Shown here piece after piece: positions 7,881-16,279 of a stretch of 22,107 nt of DNA (its first letter is position 1; every line of letters begins with the position of its first letter). Source of the DNA: CAYQLK01 sp964426075 (GTDB taxonomy: Bacteria; Patescibacteriota; Microgenomatia; CAYQLK01); contig CAYROP010000016.1 of NCBI GenBank assembly GCA_964426075.1, positions 1 to 22,107 of the forward strand, read 5' to 3'. Both the position numbers and the translations under genes were made by a program. The notes below the pieces were generated by a model. That model was not told the DNA's origin. It searched no databases and saw only the letters and a program-made list of their open reading frames with translations.

Positions 7881-9260
7881 TTATTTTTTTACTTTCATTA
7901 AATATATTGTGCGTTCTGATTTGGAAATAGGAATTTTGTCTAAAATCATAAAATATTTTGAAAATTCATTTTCAAATTCATCTTGCGAGTATCTGTCAAA
8001 AATGTCAGTTCTGGTAGAAAGTAATATCTGAACCTTTGAATCTGATTTTGGAATAAATTCAACGATCAAATATTTACCAAGTCGTTGAAGGAATTTTGCA
8101 AAAAGTGAAAATGGTACGTTATTTGAAATGCAAATATGATGAATCAAAGCAAGAGCAAACACTGTGTCAAAATCAGCCCGATTGATAAATGATTTACGTT
8201 CTTTAAGATCCCATCCGATTGATGGGGTTGGGTTAGTTAAATCTGAAATTAAGGCTAATAAAAAGTTGTCTTTGTCTTTGACTGATTTAATGTAATTCTT
8301 TTCAACTGCAACTGGATCGAGGTCAAGTGATACGGTATATATATTTTTTTTCGATGCAAGCTTGCTGAACTCTCCATTATTTGCACCCAGATCTAAAACT
8401 TTTTTAGGTTTTGTCTTATCTAATAGCGAGGAAACAATGGTTTTTTTGTGTTTAAACGATTTATCGGAATAATTAGTAAATTCGTAATAGTCTCCCCATT
8501 CAGTCTTGTCGGCTTTTGGTTGTAGATTAGAAATAATACTTTCTAGATTATCAATAATTGCAAGTTGGTTATGGAGATTTATTTTTTTGACCTTGGTGCT
8601 GCGATTAGCAAATTTTTTTTGATTTTTGGAATGTAGGTGAATATGTGAAAAAACCCCGGGGTTGAGGTAGGTTTTTTTAGGTAATAATTTACTGACCAAA
8701 TCCAACGGAATACCGTCAATATAATTTTTAAGTAAACAGTTGAGACGTTGGTCTACATACCCCATTAATAGTAATGGTCCAAGAAAGTGTCTGCAAAACT
8801 GACCGTAGGCTATCCAAGGTCCTTGGTTAAGTTTTTCAAAAGAAAGATGGTCAATAAAAATTGGAGAGAAACCTAAAAATTGGACGTTATATGCTGACGC
8901 ATCTTTTAACGTCATCGAGTGGTTTAAGGCGTTTTTTTGAATCTCGAGTGTTAGTAGTGCTGCGGCTTTTAATTGGGGGAATGTCCATTCGTATGGGTAG
9001 GATATATGAGGTATTTTAGGGACTGAAAGAGTTAAGTATATTTTTTGTTGATTAGAAGTGATGTTTGTTTTTTTGTATCCCAACAGAAGTTTTTTACCAA
9101 CCAAAGCTTTAGATAGTCCGGAATTTTCAAAGAAAACGAAATTTTCTTTATATGAATTGAATACTTTACGGAAGACTTTGTTGTTCTGGTAGTAAATTAC
9201 CCCACTTGGATCGCGAAAAGAAGAATTTTCTTTAATTTTTAACTTTGGGTTTTTCGCCAT
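7881..9260 (-). CDS. kinase-like domain fused to SAM methyltransferase
   Basis: This is a 459-residue two-part protein. The N-terminal part resembles a degenerate protein-kinase/APH fold. SYPYEWTFPQLKAAALLTLEIQ (88-109) is followed by LKDASAYNVQF (118-128), in the place of a catalytic loop with Asp120 and Asn125, and by FIDHLSF (135-141) in the place of DFG. The C-terminal part is a class I methyltransferase with motif I VLDLGANNGEFS (288-299) and an acidic LDLDPVAV strand end. I know this architecture from bacterial proteins annotated only as SAM-dependent methyltransferase. The ATG lies inside the upstream small gene (29-bp overlap), so translation is probably coupled. The acceptor is unknown; linkage to a sulfatase-like enzyme suggests an envelope glycan. 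Confidence 0.8.
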   Translation of the reverse strand: MAKNPKLKIKENSSFRDPSGVIYYQNNKVFRKVFNSYKENFVFFENSGLSKALVGKKLLLGYKKTNITSNQQKIYLTLSVPKIPHISYPYEWTFPQLKAAALLTLEIQKNALNHSMTLKDASAYNVQFLGFSPIFIDHLSFEKLNQGPWIAYGQFCRHFLGPLLLMGYVDQRLNCLLKNYIDGIPLDLVSKLLPKKTYLNPGVFSHIHLHSKNQKKFANRSTKVKKINLHNQLAIIDNLESIISNLQPKADKTEWGDYYEFTNYSDKSFKHKKTIVSSLLDKTKPKKVLDLGANNGEFSKLASKKNIYTVSLDLDPVAVEKNYIKSVKDKDNFLLALISDLTNPTPSIGWDLKERKSFINRADFDTVFALALIHHICISNNVPFSLFAKFLQRLGKYLIVEFIPKSDSKVQILLSTRTDIFDRYSQDEFENEFSKYFMILDKIPISKSERTIYLMKVKK

Positions 9261-9459
9261 TTTTTTTGAAAAACGAAATAATTACTTTATAGAAATTAAC
9301 AATCTTTCTCCAATATATTTTAACTGCGTACAAACCACCAAGGATTATGCCAATTATGATTTGAGTAACGTAGCTTCCTGTGCCAGGATCAAGATACGCT
9401 TGTACATGAGAAGGGGTACTAAAAAGGAATGCGAGAACAAACAATAAAAATTTAATCAT
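9232..9459 (-). CDS. small YLDPGTGS membrane protein
   Basis: This is a 75-residue protein from the ATG at 9459 (a GTG two codons earlier is possible). It has a hydrophobic N terminus resembling a signal peptide (about 1-21), the motif AYLDPGTGSY (21-30), a second hydrophobic stretch (about 32-48) and a Lys-rich tail. Small proteins with a YLDPGTGS motif directly before a membrane helix are widespread and mostly unnamed; from memory they often sit beside methyltransferase or sulfatase-like genes, as here. It starts 32 bp after fusA with no clear ribosome binding site and overlaps the methyltransferase gene. Confidence 0.7.
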   Translation of the reverse strand: MIKFLLFVLAFLFSTPSHVQAYLDPGTGSYVTQIIIGIILGGLYAVKIYWRKIVNFYKVIISFFKKNGEKPKVKN

Positions 9460-9491
9460 ACTCACAATTTTATTAAGGTTAGGTAGAACCT

Positions 9492-11612
9492 TTATCCAGT
9501 TTGACCTTTGGACTTGGCAACTATATTAGCGGCAATGTTGGCTGGTACAACATCATAGTGACTTGGAAGAAGAACTGACGTTCCCCTGCCTTGAGTCATA
9601 GATCTTAGATTGGTTGTATAGCCAAACATTTCAGCAAGCGGCACAAGAGCTCTAATGATCGTGGCATTGCCACGCGACTCTGAACCTTGAATTTGAGCTC
9701 TTTTACTAGAAAGATCACCCATAATATCACCCATAAACTCGTCTGGGATTGTAACTTCGGCGTTCATAACTGGCTCAAGTAAGACCATATCAGCATGTTT
9801 GGCAGCATCTTCGATTGCCATAGACCCTGCAATTTTAAATGCCATTTCTGAAGAGTCAACATCGTGATATGAACCATCATAGACTGTGACTTTCATATCA
9901 ACGACAGGATAACCAGCTAAAATTCCTGAAGCCATTTTTTCAATAACACCTTTGTTGATAGGAGTAATAAATTCCTGTGGAATTGCTCCACCTTTTATTT
10001 CACTTGCCCAAACATAACCCTCACCACGACCAAGAGGTTCGATGCGAAGCAGACAGTGTCCATATTGACCACGTCCACCTGACTGACGGATATATTTACC
10101 TTCACCTTCGGCATTTTTGGTAATGGTTTCACGGTAAGCAACTTGAGGCTGCCCAACGTTGGCTTCGACTTTGAATTCGCGCTTCATTCGATCAGCTAAA
10201 ATTTCTAGGTGTAATTCTCCCATTCCAGAGATAATTGTCTGGCCAGTTTCATGGTCAGTTCGGATGCGGAATGTAGGATCTTCTTCAGATAGCTTTGATA
10301 AAGCTAAACCCATTTTTTCCTGGTCAGCTTTGGTCTTTGGCTCGATAGCTAGATCGATAACTGGTTCTGGGAAGGTAATATTTTCAAGCACAATTGCTTT
10401 GCCTTCTTCAGCTAAAGTATCACCAGTAATGGTTTTTTGTAGGCCGATAACGGCGACAATTTCTCCAGCAAAGGCTTCTTTTATTTCTTCGCGTTTATCA
10501 GCGTGCATCAAAAGCAAGCGTCCTGCTCGCTCTTTTTCACCTTTGGTAGTATTTGTAATATAAGAACCAGAGGCTAGTGTGCCGGAATAAACACGAACGA
10601 AGGTTAGTTTTCCAACGTGAGGATCAACTTGAATTTTGAAAGCTAGACCACAGAATGGTTCGTCTGGGGTGTTCTTACGAACTTCTGGTTCGCCAGTTTT
10701 AGGATTAGTTCCGTGTGTTTCGCCAACATCCTGAGGAGATGGCAAAAATTGCACAACCGCATCCAATAGTGGCTGAACACCTTTGTTTCGAAGTGAAGAT
10801 CCGGCAAGAACAGGAACGATCTGGTAGTTAATCACAGCTTTTCTTAGTGCTGTATAAAGTTCATCCAATGTGGGTTCTTCACCATTTAAGAATTTTTCAA
10901 TTAAATTGTCGTCTGTTTCGGAGATTTTTTCGACTAAAATTGCGCGGTATTTTTCTACTTCGTCTTTGTGTTCATCGGTAACATCAATAACTTTGTATTT
11001 TGCTCCGGTTTCGTCTGTTTCCCAAATATATTCTTTACGGGTAAGTAAGTCGATAACACCCAAAAAGTCGTTTTCGGCACCGATAGGGATATTGTAGGCT
11101 ACGGCTGGAGCAGCAAGTCTGTCTTTGATTGATTTGAGTGTAGCGTGAAAGTCAGCACCAAGTTTGTCCATTTTGTTAACAAAACATACTCTTGGAACTT
11201 TGTATTTGTCTGCTTGGCGCCAAACTGTCTCTGACTGAGATTGAACTCCTTCTTCAGCATCAAGAACGGTAACTCCGCCATCAAGTACACGCAAGGCGCG
11301 CTCTACTTCAGCAGTAAAGTCAACATGGCCTGGTGTGTCGATAATATTAATACGGTGTTCTACACCTTCGAAAAGATTAGCGGTTGGAGTCCAAAAAGTT
11401 GTGGTGGCAGCTGAGGTGATAGTAATTCCACGTTCTTTTTCTTGTTCCATCCAGTCCATAGTTGCAGCACCTTCGTGAACTTCACCGATTTTGTAGCTTT
11501 TGCCAGTGTAATAAAGAATTCTTTCGGAAGTTGTGGTTTTGCCTGCGTCGATGTGGGCAATGATTCCAATGTTTCTGATTCTATCTAGTGGGTAGGAACG
11601 TGAGTCAGCCAT
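9492..11612 (-). CDS. fusA: elongation factor G
   Basis: This is the GTPase that drives ribosomal translocation and, with RRF, ribosome recycling. It has 706 residues, full length. P-loop AHIDAGKT is at 19-26, then RGITI, DTPGHVDF and NKMDKLGAD, followed by domains II to V through the conserved GYPVVDMKVTVYDG region. AGGTGG lies 6 nt before the ATG. It starts 3 bp after rpsG, in the classical rpsL-rpsG-fusA order. The usual next gene, tuf, is replaced by the YLDPGTGS/methyltransferase/sulfatase cassette. Confidence 0.98.
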   Translation of the reverse strand: MADSRSYPLDRIRNIGIIAHIDAGKTTTSERILYYTGKSYKIGEVHEGAATMDWMEQEKERGITITSAATTTFWTPTANLFEGVEHRINIIDTPGHVDFTAEVERALRVLDGGVTVLDAEEGVQSQSETVWRQADKYKVPRVCFVNKMDKLGADFHATLKSIKDRLAAPAVAYNIPIGAENDFLGVIDLLTRKEYIWETDETGAKYKVIDVTDEHKDEVEKYRAILVEKISETDDNLIEKFLNGEEPTLDELYTALRKAVINYQIVPVLAGSSLRNKGVQPLLDAVVQFLPSPQDVGETHGTNPKTGEPEVRKNTPDEPFCGLAFKIQVDPHVGKLTFVRVYSGTLASGSYITNTTKGEKERAGRLLLMHADKREEIKEAFAGEIVAVIGLQKTITGDTLAEEGKAIVLENITFPEPVIDLAIEPKTKADQEKMGLALSKLSEEDPTFRIRTDHETGQTIISGMGELHLEILADRMKREFKVEANVGQPQVAYRETITKNAEGEGKYIRQSGGRGQYGHCLLRIEPLGRGEGYVWASEIKGGAIPQEFITPINKGVIEKMASGILAGYPVVDMKVTVYDGSYHDVDSSEMAFKIAGSMAIEDAAKHADMVLLEPVMNAEVTIPDEFMGDIMGDLSSKRAQIQGSESRGNATIIRALVPLAEMFGYTTNLRSMTQGRGTSVLLPSHYDVVPANIAANIVAKSKGQTG

Positions 11613-11615
11613 AGA

Positions 11616-12095
11616 TTACCACCTAAAATGTGCAAAGGCTTTGTTTGCGTCAGCCATTCTGATAGTATCTTCTCTTTTCTTAATTGCAGCGCCAACATTA
11701 TTACTTGCATCAATAAGTTCAGCGACTAGCTTGTCTTTCATTGTGTGATATTCGCGTGAAGGGCGATCGTGAGCGGCTTTAATAATCCAACGAATAGCCA
11801 AAGCTTCTTTGCGGTCCCCTCTGACCTCGACAGGAACTTGATAATTAGCACCACCAACACGGCGAGGGCGAACCTCGACTCTAGGAGCGACATTGTTAAT
11901 TGCAGTTTCAAATACTTCCATGCCGTCTTTTTTGGTCTTGGCAGCAATTTCTTCAATAGCGGAATAGACGATTTTCTGAGCAATGGTTTTTTTACCTGAT
12001 TCCATAACTCGGTTAATAAAACGGGTTACAACTGGTGAGTTGTAAACTGGATCCGGTTCGGTGACTCTTTGAGTAAATGTGTTTTTTCTAGACAT
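11616..12095 (-). CDS. rpsG: 30S ribosomal protein S7
   Basis: This assembly protein of the 30S head contacts 16S rRNA and the exit-site tRNA. It has 159 residues, close to the usual 156. Conserved stretches include VTRFINRVMESGKK near 23-36 and VEVRPRRVGGANYQVPVEV in the middle, and it ends AFAHFRW. AAGGA precedes the ATG. It lies 5 bp from rpsL and 3 bp from fusA in the same operon. Confidence 0.98.
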   Translation of the reverse strand: MSRKNTFTQRVTEPDPVYNSPVVTRFINRVMESGKKTIAQKIVYSAIEEIAAKTKKDGMEVFETAINNVAPRVEVRPRRVGGANYQVPVEVRGDRKEALAIRWIIKAAHDRPSREYHTMKDKLVAELIDASNNVGAAIKKREDTIRMADANKAFAHFRW

Positions 12096-12100
12096 AATTA

Positions 12101-12547
12101 TTAAATTCCTTTTGCGGCTGCTTCAGCTGCACTTGTAGCTCCACCTTTTTTGGTTCCATATAAGGATCTGGCTTTTTTGCGGTTAACTACGCCTGTTGCG
12201 TCAAGCTTACCGCGAATAATGTGATATTTGACACCTGGAAGATCTTTAACACGTCCACCACGAACCATAACAACTGAGTGTTCAGCTAGCTGATGTCCGA
12301 TACCTGGAATATAGGCTGTTACTTCTTGCTTGTTACTTAACCTAACACGAGCAACTTTACGAAGAGCGGAATTTGGTTTTTTAGGAGTCATGGTTTTGAC
12401 TACAGTACAAACACCTCTCTTTTGAGGAGCGGTTCCGAGTGTAGGCTGGTTAATAAGAGAGTTAAAACTCTTTCTAAGAACCGTGGCTTTGATTTTTTTT
12501 GGCTTGGATTTGCGTCCGTGCCTGATAAGTTGCTGTATAGTTGGCAT
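12101..12547 (-). CDS. rpsL: 30S ribosomal protein S12
   Basis: This decoding-centre protein has 148 residues, against 124 in E. coli. The extra length is an insertion of about 15 residues before TAPQKRGVC and an Ala-rich C-terminal tail. TPKKPNSALRK and GGRVKDLPGVKYHIIRG are intact, with Lys at both positions where streptomycin-resistance mutations usually arise, so S12 looks streptomycin-sensitive. There is no ribosome binding site before the ATG, and the predicted start of transcription is only about 11 nt upstream, so the mRNA would be nearly leaderless. First gene of the rpsL-rpsG-fusA operon. Confidence 0.98.
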   Translation of the reverse strand: MPTIQQLIRHGRKSKPKKIKATVLRKSFNSLINQPTLGTAPQKRGVCTVVKTMTPKKPNSALRKVARVRLSNKQEVTAYIPGIGHQLAEHSVVMVRGGRVKDLPGVKYHIIRGKLDATGVVNRKKARSLYGTKKGGATSAAEAAAKGI

Positions 12548-12564
12548 TTTTTTATAGCCGCGGG

Positions 12565-12594
12565 ATTATACCTAAGGTTTTTAAGCCGCGTCAA
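12565..12594 (-). promoter_or_regulatory. rpsL-rpsG-fusA promoter inside the rpoC 3' end
   Basis: TTGACG (12589-12594) lies in the last rpoC codons; an 18-nt spacer leads to a perfect TATAAT (12565-12570). CGCGGCT occurs twice, at 12584-12590 overlapping the -35 and at 12556-12562 near the start site, which could be an operator pair. Confidence 0.75.
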
Positions 12595-15500
12595 CCTCAC
12601 CTTCTGTTGCAATATTATCCACCGAAGCCCTATCAATCGAAGTTGGAATTAAACGACCAATAATAACGTTCTCTTTCATTCCAAGGAGAGGATCGACTTT
12701 TCCTTCAGAAGCAGCCTGTGTTAGAACATTGGTCGTTTCCTGGAAGGAAGCAGCAGATAAGAAACTTTCTGTATAGAGTGAAGCTCTGGTAATACCAAGA
12801 ATCACTAGTTCTGCAGTAGCTGGTTCTCCGCCTTCAGCAAGAGTTTTAGCATTCTCGTATTCATAAATATGCTTAGCAATGTGTTCACCTGGAAGGAATT
12901 TGGTATCGCCAGATGAGGTGATTTTTACTTTTTCACTCATCTTGCGAATAATTACCTCGAAGTGTTTGTCATCAATAGGCACACCTTGTGCTTCATAAAC
13001 AGCCTGAGCTTCATCAGCAATGTATTTTTGTGCCTCACGAAGACCTTTGACTCTTAGGATTTCTTTAACATCAAGATGACCTTTTGATAGTGGTTCACCA
13101 GCATTTATTGTGTCACCAGTTGCAACCAATAGATCTTCAGTTAATGGAAGTAAGAATTGCTTCTCTGTTACTGGTTTGTCAGAACTCTTAATAGTAATTA
13201 CAAAACCTTCTGGAGTTTCATCAACAGTGACCTTTCCGGAAATTTCAGCAATTGGAGAGGAAATCTTTGGGGTTCTAGCCTCAAGAAGTTCTTCAACACG
13301 TGGAAGACCTTGGGTAATATCAGTACCAACAATACCTCCAGTGTGGAAAGTTCTCATTGTTAACTGGGTACCTGGTTCTCCAATACTTTGTGCTGCAATG
13401 ACACCAACAGGTGTTCCGATTTCGACAAGTTTGCGGGTTGAAGTGTCTCGACCATAACAAAGCGCACAGATTCCAATCGTAGCCTCACAGGTAAGTGGTG
13501 ATCGAACAACTACTTCATCAACCGTTTCGGCAATTTTCTTAGCAGTAATTAAGTCGATAAGATCTCCAGCTTTGGCAACACCTTTGACTTCTTTGACTAA
13601 AACCTGTCCAAGAATACGAGCGTCAAATGCAGCTCTTCTGAAAGGATCAGTCTTAAGAACGGTTACACCTTCTTTGGTGCCACAGTCGAGCATTCTGACG
13701 ATAACATCGTGAGATACATCAACTAAACGGCGAGTTAGATAACCTGATTCGGCGGTACGAAGAGCACGGTCAGCAAGACCTTTTCTAGCACCACGACTTG
13801 AGGTGAAGTATTCAAAAACTGAAAGTCCTTGGCGGAAGTTACTCTTGGTTGGAAGAGGAACAATCTTTCCGGAAGGGTCCTGAACCAAACCTTTCATACC
13901 TGAAAGCTGTTTGATCTGGTCTGAAGAAGCACGGCTTCCACCTGAGTCTGAAATCATTTTGACCGAGTTGTCTGATTTGATAGCTGCCCAAGTCTTCTGG
14001 TAAACAACATCTGTTGTTTCGGTCCAAATATCGTTGGTCAAACGGCGCTTTTCGGCCTCAGTAATAAGACCATCGTCGAATTTCTTTTCAATCTCGTCAA
14101 CTCTTTTATCAGCTGCTGCAATTATTGTGTCTTTTTCAGGAACGATTTCGTTGTCGAAGACAGAAACAGATAGCCCAGACACTGTGGCAAACCTGAAACC
14201 AATGTTTTTAACATTGTCGATAAGCTTGAGCAGGTCTTCTTCACTTAAATCTTCTAGATAAGTTGAGATAGTCGATTTGATTGTTGAGTTGCGGAAGGTT
14301 TCGTTAAGGAACGGAATCTTGTCTGGCAACATACGGTTAAAGTTAATTCTTCCGACTGTTGTTTCAACAACTTCACCATTCATTTTGACCTTAATAAGTT
14401 GTCGCATACCGATTTTGTTATTCAACCAAGCAAAAATTGCTTCATCCTCATCAACAAAAAGTGTGTCGACTGGAGCTGAATCCTCATCAATAGAAGTAAT
14501 GTAGTAAGCACCGAGAGCCATTTCCTTGTTAGGAATAGTAATAGGTGTACCATCAGCTGGACGAAGGATGTTCTGTGAAGCCATCATTAAACGACGAGCT
14601 TCGGCCTGGGCATCATTGGAAAGAGGCACATGAACAGCCATTTGGTCTCCATCAAAGTCAGCGTTGAATCCAGCACAAATACAAGGGTGAATTCTAATTG
14701 CGTCGCCTTCAATAAGTACAGGATAAAAAGCCTGGATACCTAGTTTGTGTAAAGTTGGAGCACGGTTAATAAGCACTGGATGATTCTTGGTGATTTCTTC
14801 AAGAATGTCCCAAACTTCTGGTGGTCTTTTCTCTAGAACATGTTTAGCGCTCTTAACGTTTGGCGCAAGTCCAAGACCGATAAGGTCACGAAGAACGAAA
14901 GGCTTAAACATTTCAAGAGCCATTTCTTTTGGAACACCGACTTGGTCAAGATCAAGCTCTGGACCAACGACAATAACTGAACGACCAGAGTAGTCGACAC
15001 GCTTACCAAGAAGGTTCTGACGGAAACGACCTTGCTTACCGCGCAACATATCTGATAGAGATCTGAGTTCAGCTTGGGTAGCACGAGTAGTAGTAGAGCG
15101 AGTATTAGTATCGATTAGAGCATCCACAGATTCTTGCAACATACGCTTTTCGTTTCTTAGAATAATTTCTGGCGCACCAAGATCGATTAGTTTTTTGAGA
15201 CGATTGTTGCGGTTAATAACTCTGCGGTAAAGATCATTAAGATCACTGGTAGCAAAACGCCCACCAGATAACTGAACCATTGGTCTTAGGTCAGGAGGAA
15301 GTACAGGCAAAACTGTTAATACCATCCAAGTTGGGTCAATTTCAGCCTTGCGCATACCTTCGGCTACTCTTAAACGCTTAGCAGCTTTTATATGTTTAAT
15401 ACCAGAAACTTCAGTGAGTTCTTTTCGCAAGTCAGTAACTAGCGCATCGAGATCGATACTTTCGAGAATAGTCTTGATGGCCTCTGATCCCATGCCAACT

Positions 15501-16279
15501 TTGAGGAATGAAGTAACTCCAAGATAGTTAAGGTTAAGATAATCCTCTTCACTAAGCAGGTTGAGAGGTTTGACTGAAGACATTAGTTTTTCGAGTTTTT
15601 TGAATTTTTCCTCAATCTTGCCGATTTCTACACTGTGAGCGTCACGAAGCAAAGCGATTTTGTGTCGTGAACCAAGCTCCATTTCTTCAACTTTGAGGTC
15701 GAGGTCGTTTTTCTCTTTAGTTTTTTTAAAGGCTTTGATCTCACCTTCTGATTCTTTTTTGGAAGCATTGATCTGCTCTTCAAGAACTTTAACCGCAGAA
15801 GCAATTTCTTTTTCTTGCAAGCTTTTTAGTTTTTCAATATCGGTTTTTTTCTTTTCTGGATCAAGAGAGATTACGATGTAGCTTGCAAAATAAATAACTG
15901 CATCAAGATTGCGTGGTGAAATGTCTAGAAGAAGTCCAAGTTTGCTTGGAGCACCTCTGAAGAACCAGCTGTGTACGACTGGAGCTGACAAACTAAGATG
16001 TCCCATTCTCTCACGGCGAACTCTAGCTTGAGTAACTTCGACTCCACATTTCTCACAAATAATTCCACGGAATCTGATCCTCTTGTATTTACCACAGTAA
16101 CACTCCCAGTCTTTAACTGGTCCAAAAATACGCTCGTCAAAAAGTCCATCCTTTTCAGGCTTTAGGGTTCGGTAGTTGATAGTTTCAGGCTTAGTTATCT
16201 CACCGTGTGACCATTCTTTAATGTTTTCAGGTGAAGCTAAGGTAATTTTTAGCGCTTTAAAATCTAGTAAGGCTTTCAT
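12581..16279 (-). CDS. rpoC: RNA polymerase beta' subunit
   Basis: This is the catalytic beta' subunit, 1232 residues. The N-terminal zinc site is C60, C62, C75, C78. A charged coiled-coil insertion (about 142-240) follows, as in several other phyla. The active-site motif NADFDGDQ is at 539-546, with Asp541, Asp543 and Asp545 for Mg. The bridge-helix/trigger-loop region SGGSRASSDQIKQLSGMKG is typical. The second zinc site is C866, C931, C938, C941. The large E. coli trigger-loop insertion is absent. The ATG shares a base with the rpoB stop (TAATG) and AAGGAG lies before it, so the two subunits are translationally coupled. Confidence 0.98.
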   Translation of the reverse strand: MKALLDFKALKITLASPENIKEWSHGEITKPETINYRTLKPEKDGLFDERIFGPVKDWECYCGKYKRIRFRGIICEKCGVEVTQARVRRERMGHLSLSAPVVHSWFFRGAPSKLGLLLDISPRNLDAVIYFASYIVISLDPEKKKTDIEKLKSLQEKEIASAVKVLEEQINASKKESEGEIKAFKKTKEKNDLDLKVEEMELGSRHKIALLRDAHSVEIGKIEEKFKKLEKLMSSVKPLNLLSEEDYLNLNYLGVTSFLKVGMGSEAIKTILESIDLDALVTDLRKELTEVSGIKHIKAAKRLRVAEGMRKAEIDPTWMVLTVLPVLPPDLRPMVQLSGGRFATSDLNDLYRRVINRNNRLKKLIDLGAPEIILRNEKRMLQESVDALIDTNTRSTTTRATQAELRSLSDMLRGKQGRFRQNLLGKRVDYSGRSVIVVGPELDLDQVGVPKEMALEMFKPFVLRDLIGLGLAPNVKSAKHVLEKRPPEVWDILEEITKNHPVLINRAPTLHKLGIQAFYPVLIEGDAIRIHPCICAGFNADFDGDQMAVHVPLSNDAQAEARRLMMASQNILRPADGTPITIPNKEMALGAYYITSIDEDSAPVDTLFVDEDEAIFAWLNNKIGMRQLIKVKMNGEVVETTVGRINFNRMLPDKIPFLNETFRNSTIKSTISTYLEDLSEEDLLKLIDNVKNIGFRFATVSGLSVSVFDNEIVPEKDTIIAAADKRVDEIEKKFDDGLITEAEKRRLTNDIWTETTDVVYQKTWAAIKSDNSVKMISDSGGSRASSDQIKQLSGMKGLVQDPSGKIVPLPTKSNFRQGLSVFEYFTSSRGARKGLADRALRTAESGYLTRRLVDVSHDVIVRMLDCGTKEGVTVLKTDPFRRAAFDARILGQVLVKEVKGVAKAGDLIDLITAKKIAETVDEVVVRSPLTCEATIGICALCYGRDTSTRKLVEIGTPVGVIAAQSIGEPGTQLTMRTFHTGGIVGTDITQGLPRVEELLEARTPKISSPIAEISGKVTVDETPEGFVITIKSSDKPVTEKQFLLPLTEDLLVATGDTINAGEPLSKGHLDVKEILRVKGLREAQKYIADEAQAVYEAQGVPIDDKHFEVIIRKMSEKVKITSSGDTKFLPGEHIAKHIYEYENAKTLAEGGEPATAELVILGITRASLYTESFLSAASFQETTNVLTQAASEGKVDPLLGMKENVIIGRLIPTSIDRASVDNIATEGEVDAA

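Noticed and set aside
15550..15855. Coiled-coil insertion in RpoC as a novelty
   Set aside because: Similar charged helical insertions at this place are known in actinobacterial and other beta' subunits.
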